Assembly: GCF_000264995.1 (NCBI RefSeq)
Contig: NW_006767442.1
Location: 638,556-702,555 of the forward strand
Direction: 5' to 3'
Source of the DNA: Punctularia strigosozonata HHB-11173 SS5
Taxonomy: Eukaryota; Basidiomycota; Agaricomycetes; Corticiales; Punctulariaceae
Length of the DNA stretch: 64,000 bases
The position numbers were made by a program, and so were the translations under genes. The notes below the pieces were generated by a model. It was not told the origin of the DNA and did not search any database. It worked only from the letters and a program-made list of their open reading frames with translations. The first letter of the stretch is position 1, and every line of letters starts with the position of its first letter. Shown piece by piece: positions 48,235 through 60,436 of this stretch.

Positions 48235-49865
48235 ATGGTCTCGTCCTCCGCGTCTGCCATCCTCCGCCTAACGGGATGGTCCTATATTCCCGACCTGGCC
48301 ACCCGCCAACTCCTCAGCGTCTTCCACCGAGTCTATCCCAACATTTTCCACGGCCCCGCTCCTGCCCCACGAACCCCTCAATATGTTTTACATTATCGCC
48401 TCACTTTCGCGGTGGTCGTTCTTGGCTACCTGTCATATAACTTCATTGAAGCCTCTTCGACGATGCGACCGAACTTCTATGAACTATTAGGAGTTGGTCC
48501 TGATGCGGATGAGACTGCGTTGAAGCAAGCGTTCCGAAGCTTTGCGAGGAGAAATCACCCCGATCGGGTTGGATCACAAGGAGAAGCACTCTTTGTAGAA
48601 GTGAGGGACGCGTATGAAGCCCTGAAGGATCCCATAAAAAGATTTGCATATGATCGGTGAGTATTCATCCCCAATGTTCATTCTATAGGCTCAACTGATG
48701 CGCTCGCAGGTTCGGAGCTGATGTACTATCCTGGAGCAAGTGTACCACTGTCCGGGAGTATCTCCGGCATGGCCTCATGCAAGCGTCCGGTTTCCATATT
48801 GTAACCGGTGTGATCCTCTTATTGATGGGTGCAGTTGGCAAACCCAGCCCTGTGGCGTTCGTGAGTCGCCGTGTTCGCTCACCAGCGGAAGTCAATCCAT
48901 TGACGTGTGGCTCCTTTGTGTAGTGGCGATATATCCTCTTTTTCGCTTTGTTTGCTTCCGAACTCACATTACTGCTGGGTCCATCCCCGTCCCCGGCATC
49001 CTCCCCCCTGGCCTCCGAAGCTTCTATCTCGCCATCAGGCAATCTCTTGACTTATTTGTTCCCGCGGAGAGTACCCTACCAACACGTACTTTTTCTTCAT
49101 CAAATTTTCATGTTCATGAGCGTCGCCCTCTCCCGCGTAGCACCGGTTCTGTTCCCCGGCATGCTGGATGATGGAAAGTTGGACACGAAAGTCCTCGTCC
49201 AAATGCTCGAGAGAATAGCGTCTCTCACGAAGGGCCTAAACCACGAAGGTTAGCAGAGGGTCTGTCTGCGCGAAATGTCTTGCTAATTCGGTGGTTCAGC
49301 GATGATGATGTTGCACACGGAACTTAATGCAATTCATCATACCGATGGTTCTAGTTTCGCTACTCCAAATCTAGTTCCTCAACCTGATCCCGCAATCGTT
49401 GAGACACTCACCAAGGAGATGGAGAATATGGCCATCGAGGCGCGACTGGTTCGTGAAGCACATGCCGGTCCGCTCAAGAGTGCATGGGAAGCTGCCATCG
49501 CTCGTGGGCGATCTGCCCTCCATATATCGTCGACTCCGGCGACGGCCCCCGTGAATGGCTATGCTGGCAAAGAGAACACGGCACCTGACAGCGAACGAAG
49601 CCCATTGAAGAGGTGGTCGAGCAATTGGTGGGAGCGTGCCGGCAAAGTGGCCGTTGAGGACGAGGATGTCGACCCTCCGATGCTGCCAAGCCCCAGCTTG
49701 TCGCCAGTGGAAGGCCCAGGTGAACGCCCCGGAGTACTACAGGAACCGAGGCTACCGAGTCCCAGGCCCAGTCCACCGCCCAGCCCCTGGATCTTGGCGG
49801 GAGGCGGTAGGACGCCAGTAAAGAGGAAGGAGAGCTACACAAGAGGACGGTCGATATCATACTGA
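48235..49865 (+). CDS. Membrane-anchored DnaJ (J-domain) protein
   Basis: Hsp40 co-chaperone of type III. The J domain (near residue 80) reads NFYELLGVGPDADETALKQA followed by FRSFARRNHPDRVGSQGEAL with the HPD motif, and VEVRDAYEALKDPIKRFAYD. One hydrophobic segment precedes it (TFAVVVLGYLSYNFIEAS) and two or three follow (ASGFHIVTGVILLLMGAVG; WRYILFFALFASELTLLLG). The rest is a cytosolic region with a helix (TLTKEMENMAIEARLVREAH) and a Pro/Ser-rich end. No Gly/Phe or zinc region. Probably sits in the ER or mitochondrial membrane. Three or four introns. Confidence 0.85.
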
Positions 49866-50413
49866 GCCTCCTGCCTACCGCTTTGGTATATATTATCAGC
49901 GCTATGTATTCCGCCAATGTATACTGTGTATCATAGAGATGGCAATATGGGTAACTGGAAGCGACCAAGACGCCTATGACTAGTTAAAGTGATTGTCTTG
50001 TAGTGGACTTAGTTTCTTTCCCCGTCTTTTATCGGATTTTGGAACCACGCGGCTGGTCCTGAGACATCCTACAGACCAGTAAGAAAATACTGTGAACTGT
50101 GGATATATCGGGTCCCTTGTTCCGCATGTCGGGCGCTCCGCCTTGCCTTGTCGCGTTCGAAATTTTGATTTAAGTCCCGGGAAATGAATATATATTGCTC
50201 AGGCGCATCGAACATGGTTTACAGCGATAATGGAAACCAGCGCCGTCAGCAATATGCCAAAATCGCGACTGAATAGGATTGAATGCATTTGGGCGTGGCT
50301 CCGAGAATCTCAGATCAGACCACATAACTACATGGTGCGTGACATTCCTACCCGTGGTGTACATGTATAACGAGCAGGGTACCACAATCCTATGATTTCA
50401 TCTTGATTTACAC
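49866..50413. other. Convergent spacer
   Basis: 548 bp between the ends of the DnaJ gene and the decarboxylase pseudogene. Nothing recognised. Confidence 0.45.
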
Positions 50414-51648
50414 CTACAAAACGCCTCCGATCGCAGAGCGAAGCTTCACCAAATCCCCCGCGCTCGGATCGTCGAACCACTGGATCTTGGTCTGAGGGCG
50501 GAACACTAGCGCATGCGACGATGCGCCGAAATGGAACATCCCGAGCTCATCCCCACGATTGACGCGTTGTCCCTCTTCAACCGTCGCCTGACAAGTCGAA
50601 ATCTCCGTCATGCCAATTGCGATGAAGCACATCAGGCCGATGGACGGGTTATCTGCCTCGATGAAGATGAGCTGGCGCGCCGTGATGGACACGTGATGAA
50701 TGCAAGCGATCGCAGGAAGGGGTCAGACTGAGGGTCGTTGAGCAGTGCAGGCGACTGCACGAAATACGTTCCGGGGACGTCTACAATTTTGCGTATAGTC
50801 CCAGTCACCGGCAATGCCCAACGGTGGTACCCTGTAACCTGAAGGAAGCCCTGGAAGATCGTGCCCCCACGAGTTGTGGGGCGAATTTGTCGTCATTCAG
50901 CATATGCTGGAGACTGTACGGCTCGCCCTTGATCCAAAACTCGTCCATCAATTGGACGTCGTTTTGTATATTGTACAAGACGGACTCGCACGCGCCACCA
51001 ATGATGTCGTTGCGGTCTGGAAGTCCTACGCTTTGGATGCCGAGCTGGAACTCGCGGTTGAAGTAATCGCTCCAGGACGCTTATCCCCAATTTGGCTGAC
51101 TCGGGTCGGAGACGAAGATCTGCTCGACAGTGAGTCCGGGGAAATCCTTCGTGGTCGCGGTGAGCGCGTCCACATGGAACCATCCACCCGGCTGGTCGGT
51201 AAGGACGTTGCGTGAAGCGGGGGATTGCAGAAACTTGGCCCAGCCCTCGAACAGGATTTTGAGCTGCTCGCTGAGCTTCTCAGCAAGGAAGGTAGTGAAC
51301 CCCCCTTCCGTGTTCATGACTCGAACATGAGCATGTAGATGGGCGGGCCGATGGGCCCAAAAGATGGCGCCTGCTGGAGGACAACATTGAATGCAGAGAG
51401 AAGATCGCGATAGTCCTTAATGATAGACTATAAATTTGACAATTAGATCGCCATTCGGCGAAGGCACGCAGTGATCATATGTGCTCACCTGTGCACTTTG
51501 TTCGAACATGCGATTGAAGCCCATGTACATGTCTCCGTTGGCTTCGATGAAGTATTTGAAAGCCTTCAGGCTCGGGATCAGAGCATCATCGCGATGGGAG
51601 TAGCGCTGATGAGTACGATTCCGTGGTGTCTTATAGGTGGTCCCGAAT
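50414..51648 (-). pseudogene. Broken PsiD-like phosphatidylserine-decarboxylase-family gene
   Basis: The remains match the soluble PSD-like group that includes the tryptophan decarboxylase PsiD: SLKAFKYFIEANGDMYMGFN, FNVVLQQAPSFGPIGPPIYM, MNTEGGFTTFLAEKLSEQLK, ACESVLYNIQNDVQLMDEFW, PVTGTIRKIVDVPGTYFVQS, RQLIFIEADNPSIGLMCFIA and EGQRVNRGDELGMFHFGASS. Reading frame is lost at about 51322 (one base short between IYMLM and MNTEGG), at about 50870 (one base short before IFQGFLQVTGYHRW) and at about 50700 (before ITARQLIF), and an in-frame TAA stands where an aromatic residue is expected before ASWSDYF (near 51080). The pyruvoyl-forming Ser is kept but its preceding Gly is Ala (FGASS). No upstream exons found. 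Confidence 0.82.
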
Positions 51649-52317
51649 CTAAACAAGCGCGGTGGAATCATGAATGATTAGTGGCGTCCAGAACGTCTCC
51701 TCAAGCACTTTACAACGACGGCCCTGAAATGGAGAACGTCTTGCGTTTGCGTAGACTTCGTGGCAATATGTAAGTCGCGCGCTGCGTGACCTCACGGCAG
51801 AGGAGGTTTCAACGTTCGTGGGCAGATAGTGGCGAGATGACGTTGAATACCGGGCCGAGGAACATATCGCATGACGGCAGCTTGACTTCGTCTATTGATG
51901 TAGACACGCGAAACATCGGCCAGTCCATGATGTTGCGTTGAACTTGACGGAGGGACCTCTGCCCGGTCCGAACTCGAAGTCAGTCTCCCGAAGGCAGCTT
52001 ACGCTGCGTGAATGCGAAAATCCAGGGTAAGGGAGAGACGATAGGGCATCGTACTGAGAATCGTGCCTACCGCTCAAGGATATAAGGCTCCTGTGGTTCA
52101 CGGATATGGCGGCAACATCAGAGAGTCTTGCCTTCAAAACGCCTATCTGACTGTTGACACATGTAGCCAAAGTGATCATTTCGTCGACTTGACGTGGACA
52201 GCCACATACCACGTAGCTTCTCTCTGTCTCTCGTTCACGCCTTCGCACCGCGCGGCTGGTCCTGCTAGTACAGCGCATCCTCGACGGCATCCAAGCGGTT
52301 TTTGTATCATACCTGGG
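51649..52317. other. Spacer upstream of the decarboxylase remnant and the lectin gene
   Basis: 669 bp. May hold lost 5' exons of the pseudogene on minus; a 39-codon frame starting MDWPMFRVSTSIDEVKLPSC lies near 51930-51814 but could not be tied to the family. Also holds the lectin promoter. Confidence 0.4.
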
Positions 52318-53989
52318 ATGTGGTGTCCGAAACTGCTCTTATGTCTTGCATGCTGGGCGGTTGGCGCGCTCGCACGGGTGGATGAAAGCAAGATCGCGAA
52401 CAGGACAATAGAACGGGTAAGCGTCATACTTGTCCTGGGCTTCGTGTGGAATGGAATGGAATGGTTATGCTTGCTTGCTTGGACGGAGGGCATTGCGCTC
52501 GTTCGCTACGGTCTACGAAGGCATATACTGATCTGTACTCAAGACTGTTCAACTACGGACACACTCCATATATGCGCCGTACATCGACCAAGACCTCCAA
52601 AATCGGTGCGGGACATTGCCAGTTCCTTACCCAGTTGGCTGACTATGTCGAATTTTGATTGTAGATGGTGGGACTTCGGTGCTGATGCATACATTGTGCG
52701 CGAAATACAACGTGTGGTCAACGGACCGGCATACTCACCTGTACAACACAGAACACAAACAAACACGTTCGTCTTACCCGTGCTCGACCCTCACAAATGG
52801 TAATGCACCTGGTGTCAAACGCCTAGCCAATCTATCTACACCTGACACACGTGTAGGGCTGGCTATGGTCGCGGCTGCCGATAACAGCCGCTAATTTCGT
52901 TATAGAAGTGGAATTCAAGGTCAGTATACAGTTGTCCCGCGAGTCTTGACACATTCGCTGATCATGTTCCACACTAGATATCAGGAGACTCGACGCATTT
53001 ATTTGGTGATGGTCTCGCCATCTGGCTGACCAAAGACCGTGCGCAGCCCGGACCGGTATTCGGAAGCATTGGTGGGCACATTCACCGTTAAGATTGCGAG
53101 CCTCGCCTAACTCTGTGTTCAGACAGGTTTGACGGGTTGGGTATCTTCATCGATACGTATGTCTATATCCTTGTTTGTTGGTTTTGCGTACGTGATATAT
53201 TTTGTACGATATCACAGGTATGCAAACAGCCGGCACTCGTACTCCTTCCCTCGTATCATGGCCATTAAGGGCGATGGGAAGACCAATTATGATCTCGGCA
53301 ATGATGGCGACTCGCAAAGTCTCGGTGCATGCTCGGTGCGTACTTCAGCTATCATATAACAAGTTCCCTCTAAATTCAGCGGTAGGCAAATGTTCGCCGA
53401 ACGAACGTGGCTACGAAAGCCAAGATCACATACGTGAAGGACGAATATCTCGATGTGGGTTCTTAACTACGTCTTGGAATCTTTGCCTATAAACGTCTCA
53501 ATTGCTAGGTGAAACTGCAATACAAAGCTTGGGATGACTGGTCCGATTGCTTCACATTGAAGGGACTTTCGCTTCCGATGTCGCCCTTCCTCGGATTTTC
53601 AGCTATGACCGGAGACGTGTTCGACAGTCACGAGTTCGTTTCAGTCCTTTTGTATACATCCCTTCCCACTTACGTTTGTTTCCCGTAGCATCATTGCGGT
53701 GACGACGTCGTCCGCCATTCTTTCCGCTCCGGATTCCCCTCGCGATAAGATCAGGCCGTTCTCCTTCGGATCTCGCAAATCGTCCGGTTCTGGTTCGTGG
53801 ATGTGGACGTTCATCAAGCTCGCACTCTTTGTTGCCTTCTGCTACGGCACCTACTACGGTTACCAGACCTACGTTCTCAAGAACGGTGGGCGTGGATTCG
53901 GTGGCGGTCATGGCAGAGGCTTCAGCTTTTCGGGATTCGGCTCGAACAGAGGGTTCGGTGGGATGTACAACAGTGGCAAGCGATTCTGA
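52318..53989 (+). CDS. L-type lectin cargo receptor (VIP36/Emp46-47-like)
   Basis: Type I membrane protein of the early secretory pathway that binds high-mannose glycoproteins. Signal peptide MWCPKLLLCLACWAVGALA. Lectin domain in order: RTHSIYAPYIDQDLQNRWWD, FGADAYI, GDSTHLFGDGLAIWLTKDRA, GPVFGS, FDGLGIFIDTYANSRHSYSF, PRIMAIKGDGKTNYDLGNDG (Ca2+ and sugar contacts), KITYVKDEYLDVKLQYKAWD and LGFSAMTGDVFDSHDIIAVT. Then a short stalk, one transmembrane span (WTFIKLALFVAFCYGTYYGY) and a Gly/Phe-rich cytosolic tail ending GKRF. No KKxx retrieval signal. About nine introns. Confidence 0.9.
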
Positions 53990-54473
53990 GACCTGCCGGG
54001 GCTATTCCTGTGTATATATCCATCTCGCTCTGATGCGTTACTCGCTATCTTATTGAATTACAGCATCTTCAGCGTGAATTCGGGGCTCTCCACCGCTTGC
54101 GTTTGATTACTATCTACTGAAATGACTACCTACTAATACTAACTACTAACTACCTACGGATGTGCGATGCTACTACTACTACTACTACTACTGAATGGGT
54201 TGACTACTGCTACGAAAATGGGTGATGTGCATGATGATCGACTGCACTATATGGCGGGTATGCAATGCGGTGAGCCGGACGGGTTCAACGTAGATACATG
54301 AAGTTGTTGCGATGAAGTACTACTGCTACGAAAGTTGATTCCAGATGCAACGAGAGAACACGAGCCGGGGACGGACACACAAGCAAGCAGAGGCAGGAGT
54401 CTGTTATATTACATAGAACCGAAAGCGGAAAAGTATGTCAAGATGTTAACCTCGAAAGCGAGCTGAAACGCGT
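53990..54473. other. Convergent spacer between lectin and transportin genes
   Basis: 484 bp of 3' flank for both genes, with a TAC microsatellite. No gene. Confidence 0.5.
54171..54192. repeat. TAC trinucleotide microsatellite
   Basis: Seven uninterrupted TAC units, with related CTAC-rich sequence on the left. Confidence 0.9.
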
Positions 54474-57400
54474 TCAGACGTTGTAACGGGCCACAAGCCT
54501 TTCTTGGATGACCGGAGGGAAGGTTGCCACCTGTGCCTGCCACCCCGCGGGATCAGCTTGTTTGAAGCCCGAGAGCAGTTGCTGGAACATGTTTTGCAGC
54601 TCCGGCGACGGTGTGTTCCATCGCACAATAGCGTTGCAGAACCAGAGAATGCTCTGCGCGCCCCGTTGTGAGCTGCCTGCCTCAGCTTTGTTTAACTGGA
54701 CTCTTACCTTGGCGATGCCGCTGGGGTTCGTCTGCACAAGCGTGCAGAAGCCGCGGAATGCGGAGTCTTTCTCCTCGTTGTCACGGATCTCGTACAAAGC
54801 CTGGCACCATTGCTGAGCAAATTCATTGAGGTACGGGGCGACGATGGTCGGGTGCACGAGGCCGATGCGACCGATTGAGACGGCTGCGTTCTCGTGGAGG
54901 CTACGAGGGGCCTTGGGATGCAACAGGATTGGGACCAATCGCGAGATGAGCGGGTTCACCCATTGCCTAAACTCAGGGTCATCTATGTTGGCTAGTTGAG
55001 ACGCACGTTATATAGAGGATACAGCCGACGTTCTTACCTCGACCATATCGGAGGGCGACCTCACCCACGGACCACGCCGCATTGTTGCATGCGCTGATGA
55101 ACTCAACCTTAGGCTCGGGGTCCAGTTGCTCGATGAGTTCGCTCATGATGCCCGGCATATGCGGTCGTAGCAAGGGGAAGCATCCCATTGCCATATCACC
55201 GACGAGCGCGTACGCTGATTGACGGACCGGCGCTTGAGGATGTTTCAGGCAGACCGTCAACAGGTTGAATAGTTGGCTTTGGGCGAGGAACGGTTCGAGT
55301 GCCATGCCCAACCCTTGAGTGAGACCCGAAAGAAGATCAAGGGCGACTACTAGGAATTGCCGGTCCGGTTCATCCAGGTCGGAGTTCTGTTGATACTGCT
55401 GATATTGGAGAAGGGAGTGGTGGATGATGTTCTGGCAGCGTTCAAAGACCGGGCCGCAGTACGGGAGGAAAGCCGGTCCCATGGCAATGGTCACCGACGC
55501 GAGACACTGGAGGGTATAGATATCAACCGAATGCGCCTGTCGGCATCTAAGCGATTCTCACCTCTAGGAGTGGTACCAAATCTTCATCATCATCCTTGAG
55601 TTTAGCCCACCTCTTCGTAAGCGGGGGCATCAAGATGTCTACGTATGTAGGGTTCGCCATGGCACGTCCTACAGCGTCCGCAAGCGTGCCAACGGCATCG
55701 TATAGTATCAACATGTTCTTGTGTTGGTATTTCTCGAAGGCAAACACCAGGTTTCGCAGCACGGGCTCGAGGTACGGAGCTAGCTCTTGGCCTGCGTCCT
55801 CCTCGAGAGTGGCGAACGCACTACAGCCCGCTTCTTGGACGCGCTTGTTGTTGTCCAGGACCATGCGTAAAAGCTACAGCACGATTATCACACGGATTCA
55901 ACCAAGCGGTGCAAGAGTGCTCACTCCTTCCATAGTAGGAATGAAGAATTGATTCTTATGTTCCTCTGAGCCTCCTTGTGCACACCAGCTGGCGTACCTC
56001 CCGAGCGTCCAGCAGGATATTGATCGAACGAGGGGCTATGTATCTCTTCAGTTCGTGGTTGCTTCAAGAACGTGAACCAGACATACTTTGGGATCGTTGA
56101 GCGTGCTCAGCAAGTACGGGATCAACGTCGGCAGGTGAGGCTCGATCACCTCGATGCAGCCTGCAGACGGAGATCAGATTGCACGATCCACCCGTTTAAC
56201 CTTGCTCACCCTCTGCCATGGCTCCAAGCGCAAGGATGGCGCTCTCCCGTTGTAACCAATCCTGGCTCCATAACTTCGCTTTCAGCGGCTCGAGCAAAAC
56301 ATTGAGTAAATCCTGTCCAAATCGTACGGCAAGCACGTCCAACGCCGCCGCCGCACACTTGCGGAGATTCCACTCCGTAGACATCTCATCCGCAAAGTCG
56401 TCATCGTCATCGTAGTCATCATCTTCTTCTTCATCCAGTTGCTCTTCGCCGTAGGCTCCCTTCTTGGCCTGTGTGCCCTCACCACCATTGACTGCTTCAT
56501 GCTCGAAGCCATGAGATTTGCCACCGTAGTGTCTTGGCCTGATGTCGGACTCTTTGTCCGGCACCGCCGAATCGTCTTCGACGTCTGCCTCAAGCCACAG
56601 GAGGTCATCCTCGCCGTAAACCATGCAGTCCAGCAGGACAGGCCCGACCTTCGGGAGAAGCGGCGCCAGGTACGGAGCGAGCTCAGAGTCCTCAGCGAAC
56701 GTGAGCCAAAACTCGCAAGCCTCAAGCGCAACGTTCTCGTTCTGGTCCTTCGTCGAGTATAGCATGTATTCAGCCACATTGTGCATCTCCGGCATAAGTT
56801 TTTCGGGGCGGGAGGCCAGGAGGAGCACGAGGGCTTGACAAACGTGCCTCCGCACACCCGGGTCGTCGTCCGACGCACGCTTGAAGAGGCATGCAATGAA
56901 GGCGTCGAGGTGCGCCCAAAGGCTCTGGGATTGGATTGGGACGAAGTATGCCAAACACGCGATGGCGTGGGAGCGCATTTTAGCCGAGGGGTGTTCGGAG
57001 AGTTGCATGAACTTGGGGATCATGAAATCGAGTGGGCGCTGGCCGTTGATGTCGATGTCCATCTTGCGGGGATAGTCTTCGCACGCCTTCTCCAACGCAT
57101 TGAATGCGGCCTGTTGAGAGACGTGAAACCTTTGATATTTGCGCCTAGCGGAAGATGTATGCGCCACATACCTCTTGCTGATCTGCATCAGCCGAGTCTA
57201 ACGTGGCGAACAGGTGCTGCAGACACTCCGGCCAGTTCTTCGGTTCTAAAGTTCCGAGGAACGCGACGATATCCTGTCCAGCAGCGTTGCGAACGAGGAC
57301 AGAGGGGTCGTTGAACGCCTGGAGGATGGAAGTCTTAACAAATGCAGCGACCTCGGGTGATGATTGTAAGATGAGCTTCGCGTTGTTCTTGAGCAAGTAG

Positions 57401-57657
57401 CCGGCTATTGTGCGGATACGCTCATGCTGTGCGGGCATATGGGCCAGGATATACGCGAGATATGCGATGTAGTCAGCTACGCGCGTAAATTCGCTCAATT
57501 TCTGAATATGAGATGAGTATGCATTCAGCAATGCGTGATTGACGCCACTAACTTGAGTGATAGCTCGTTGAATGGCTGCGTTGTGGGTGTCCATGGAGTC
57601 ACTGATGGTTTGAAGGATCGTCTGAAGACCCCCTTGATCGGGCGCCCATGTCGACAT
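54474..57657 (-). CDS. KAP104: Transportin (karyopherin beta-2, Kap104-like) nuclear import receptor
   Basis: HEAT-repeat receptor that carries PY-NLS cargo, such as hnRNP-like proteins, through the nuclear pore under RanGTP control. The start at 57657 gives [20 protein letters not shown], then [60 protein letters not shown], a highly acidic loop ([18 protein letters not shown]) typical of the HEAT8 loop of transportins, [40 protein letters not shown] and [20 protein letters not shown] near the end. Five or six introns. The final exon stops at 54474. Confidence 0.92.
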
Positions 57658-58784
57658 GGTTATAGCGGTCAAATACGCGCTTGCTAGTTCGAAGAAGTTC
57701 TTAAGTCCAGTGTCGGGCACAAAGGTTGGTGGTGACGGGGATGTTGGGCACAACGCGTACGTTCGCCGGTACTCGAGCAAATGATTGTCGAGGAATCAGT
57801 GGACCGTGACCGTGCGAACAGCTCTGACAACAACCACGTGATCCCGCCACCCCGGTCCCCAGTCTCCGCCCCTTCGTGGACACCGATACGAAGCATCAAA
57901 GTCCCGTCGAACACGTTCACCGCCGATGCAACCACAAAGGGAATAGTGTGTGCGCGTGCGCAGCGCTATCTGCTATCTGATGCCGTCGTTTGGGTTCTCG
58001 CCAGGGTCACTGGGAATCGGTCAAAGCGGTAACCACGGATGGACCGTCATCCATTAGCAAGTGCTATGCGACTACAACGAGGCTATGCCAATGCAGCCGT
58101 GGTATGCAAGTCCATATTGTTTGCAGCTTGTAGAAATCTATGGTCAAGGAGGCGCGTTTCAACGATGCAGGGGTCATCCATATGCTGCGGGTCCAACTTC
58201 AGCCGGGCCATCAGAAGCTCATCTTAAATCTCCTCATAAGTATGCAACTGAATGGTATAATGCCGAATGTGTCCGACACGGTCTTCCAAGCGGCTTGCCT
58301 CTCGACTAGAACACGCTCATTTTCGTGGCCAGGCTTCCAGCTGGTACACGCTGGCTTCAGACTTCCTCAGCGCTCGCTGCCAGCCCGTTGCATGGCAAGC
58401 ATGAATAGTCTCTCAGAGATGTCTGTTTGCCGTCGGCTTATGATTGTGACTGGGCTGCCGCCGAAAGCAGATTACTTTGAAGGGACCGGTCTCGAACGCA
58501 CGGGCGTGTATCGATCCCGCGGATGATCACCCGGAAGCCGCGGACGGATGTCTGATGTCGTTCGGAGAGATCTCATTTATCGAGCATTTATCATGCGTCC
58601 GGGACGAGAAAGCGGCGAACGCTCTGGGAATTGGTCATGGAAATGTACGTTTTCCCGCTCGACAACGATCCGCGACCAGCAGCTGTAGTCTATGGCGCTG
58701 GAATATCAACTCTATTGCTGGGAATGCGTACTGAACGCCAGTGTTTGAATGGACAGCGGCCGAGTGACAGCTCAACTAGAGAAA
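57658..58784. other. Spacer without a supportable gene
   Basis: 1.1 kb. The left part carries the transportin promoter. Short frames on plus (58039-58526) have no family features. Nothing else recognised. Confidence 0.45.
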
Positions 58785-60145
58785 CTACGGCGCCACCGGT
58801 TCAGATCGCTCGGCGGCGTCTGTCGGCACCGGAGCAACAATGCTAGACTCGACTGGCGTCGCCGTCCCGGACGCAGGTGCTCCAACGCCGGGAGCCGGGA
58901 CCAGATTAAGTTGATCTGGCTGCTTGAAGTACTCGGCGAAGAATTTACGCCATGGACCCTTCGACGGCACGAAGTGACCTATCAGAAGAAAGATATTTCA
59001 ATGCTGTCCCGGCCCCGCGAAAGAGCGCCACGAACCGCCATCGTGCTCCACGACCCTTTTCACTAGTGAGAGCTCCAGGAGAGTGCGAGCGCGTTCTTCG
59101 GTCACAACAATGTCGTTTTTGCCAAGGACGTGGAGAGTCGGCGTGGAGTATCCTGACTCGAAGATAGCCGCAGGCAAGTCCCCGCGGGGGAGAAAACCTG
59201 CTACAGATACGCAGAATTTGCTAACGAGGGTTATCCTCACGAACGAAATGAAGGACGAGCGCGAGCTTACAAGGGTGGGTGAGGAGGCTTTCCGTCAACC
59301 AAGAATTCAGGATAGCGCTCTGGCCGCTCTAACTGATGGGTGTGAGCAGGCTGTTGGATCAGCTGGGTATGCCACTCACGAGCGCCGTCAGCACCGCTGC
59401 CATAGCAGCACCTTGGCTAAGGGGGTTTGACGATGATGAGCATACGTACATGGGTCTATCACCACACACAACTCATTCATGGCTCACCTGAAACCAAGAA
59501 CACCCTGTCAGCACGGAAGCATTAGCTTAGAGTCACAATGGCGAGGATGGGAGGTGCCTCATAGGTTTCGGCCTTCAGGATGTCCCTCAGCGTCGCCAGG
59601 GAGTCCGTGAGCTCTTTCGACTCCGTTTCTTGAGGGGTAGCCTTCCACCATGCTCGAGGAAGGAGTGCTGGATCCGCAGCATCGGCTGATGCCTCAGCAG
59701 CACCTTGAGAAAAAGGTCACTATGGGAGCATACGCGATATTGCGAGCATGAGCCCCACCCAAGCTTGCAAGCGATGACGACTTGTCTTCCTCTGCTGGAG
59801 TGCCGAACGTCGCCGCGATATCGGTGGGTGTCAGGATCGTCGGTGCATCCACGAACACTGGACGGCGACGGCTCAGCCAGGGGCATGAGACGGCGCAAAC
59901 ATAAAATGCGCACCGAAATCGATGTCTTTGGGACAAGCCTTGCGCATAGCTGCCACCTGTGGGAAATCGGGGTTACGATGAAGCTCCCGGTTGAAGGTTG
60001 CGGAGTGTGCTCGCCCGCTTGCTGAAGATGCTTGCGCTTTGGGTGTATCTACGAGGTGCATGAGACATGTGCACATGGCGGCTTAAACCCAGCGATGAGA
60101 TGCTCACCCATGCAACATAAGAATTTTACGGCTTGGTTTAGACAT
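58785..60145 (-). CDS. FSH1-family serine hydrolase
   Basis: Alpha/beta hydrolase of the FSH1/OVCA2 group. The start at 60145 gives MSKPSRKILMLHG joined to YTQSASIFSKR, then VAAMRKACPKDIDF, FVDAPTILTPTDIAATF, the nucleophile elbow MGFSQGAAMAAVLTAL, ERPERYPEFLVDGKPPHPPL, KFCVSVAGFLPRGDLPAAIF, PTLHVLGKNDIVVTEERART (Asp) and VVEHDGGHFVPSKGPWRKFF (His), so the Ser-Asp-His triad is complete. A Pro/Ala/Thr-rich tail follows. The intron at 59957-60014 seems to start with GC. Physiological substrate unknown. Confidence 0.88.
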
Positions 60146-60436
60146 GGTGTGCACGAGAGGAGATTATAGATACAAGTTCGTGAAGGATGAGTTGTGGCGT
60201 GCGGTTAGGACAATGAGGTCGAGGAGTCGAAGTGCTATTCTAACGATATCTCTGCAATCTTTCTATGAGTGGGATCCGGAGGCAAGTCAACCGGGGTGAT
60301 CGCGGCTCCCTCCTCAAACTGAAGCCGCCGGCCAGAGACGGCACAGCCACCACACCGGCTCAAAATCCGTCGTGGCGTTGTCGTTGCCTCTGTTCGACTT
60401 TCCTTGTCAGATTGTTGGTCCCTCGCTATAGTCATC

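Noticed and set aside
50414-53989. Psilocybin-like biosynthetic cluster around the PsiD-like sequence
   Set aside because: The decarboxylase is broken and the neighbours are a DnaJ protein, a cargo lectin and transportin. No kinase, methyltransferase or P450 partner is present.
56282-56896. Second minus frame of 204 codons within transportin
   Set aside because: Low-complexity Arg/Thr/Ser shadow of the acidic-loop region; the transportin frame is clear.
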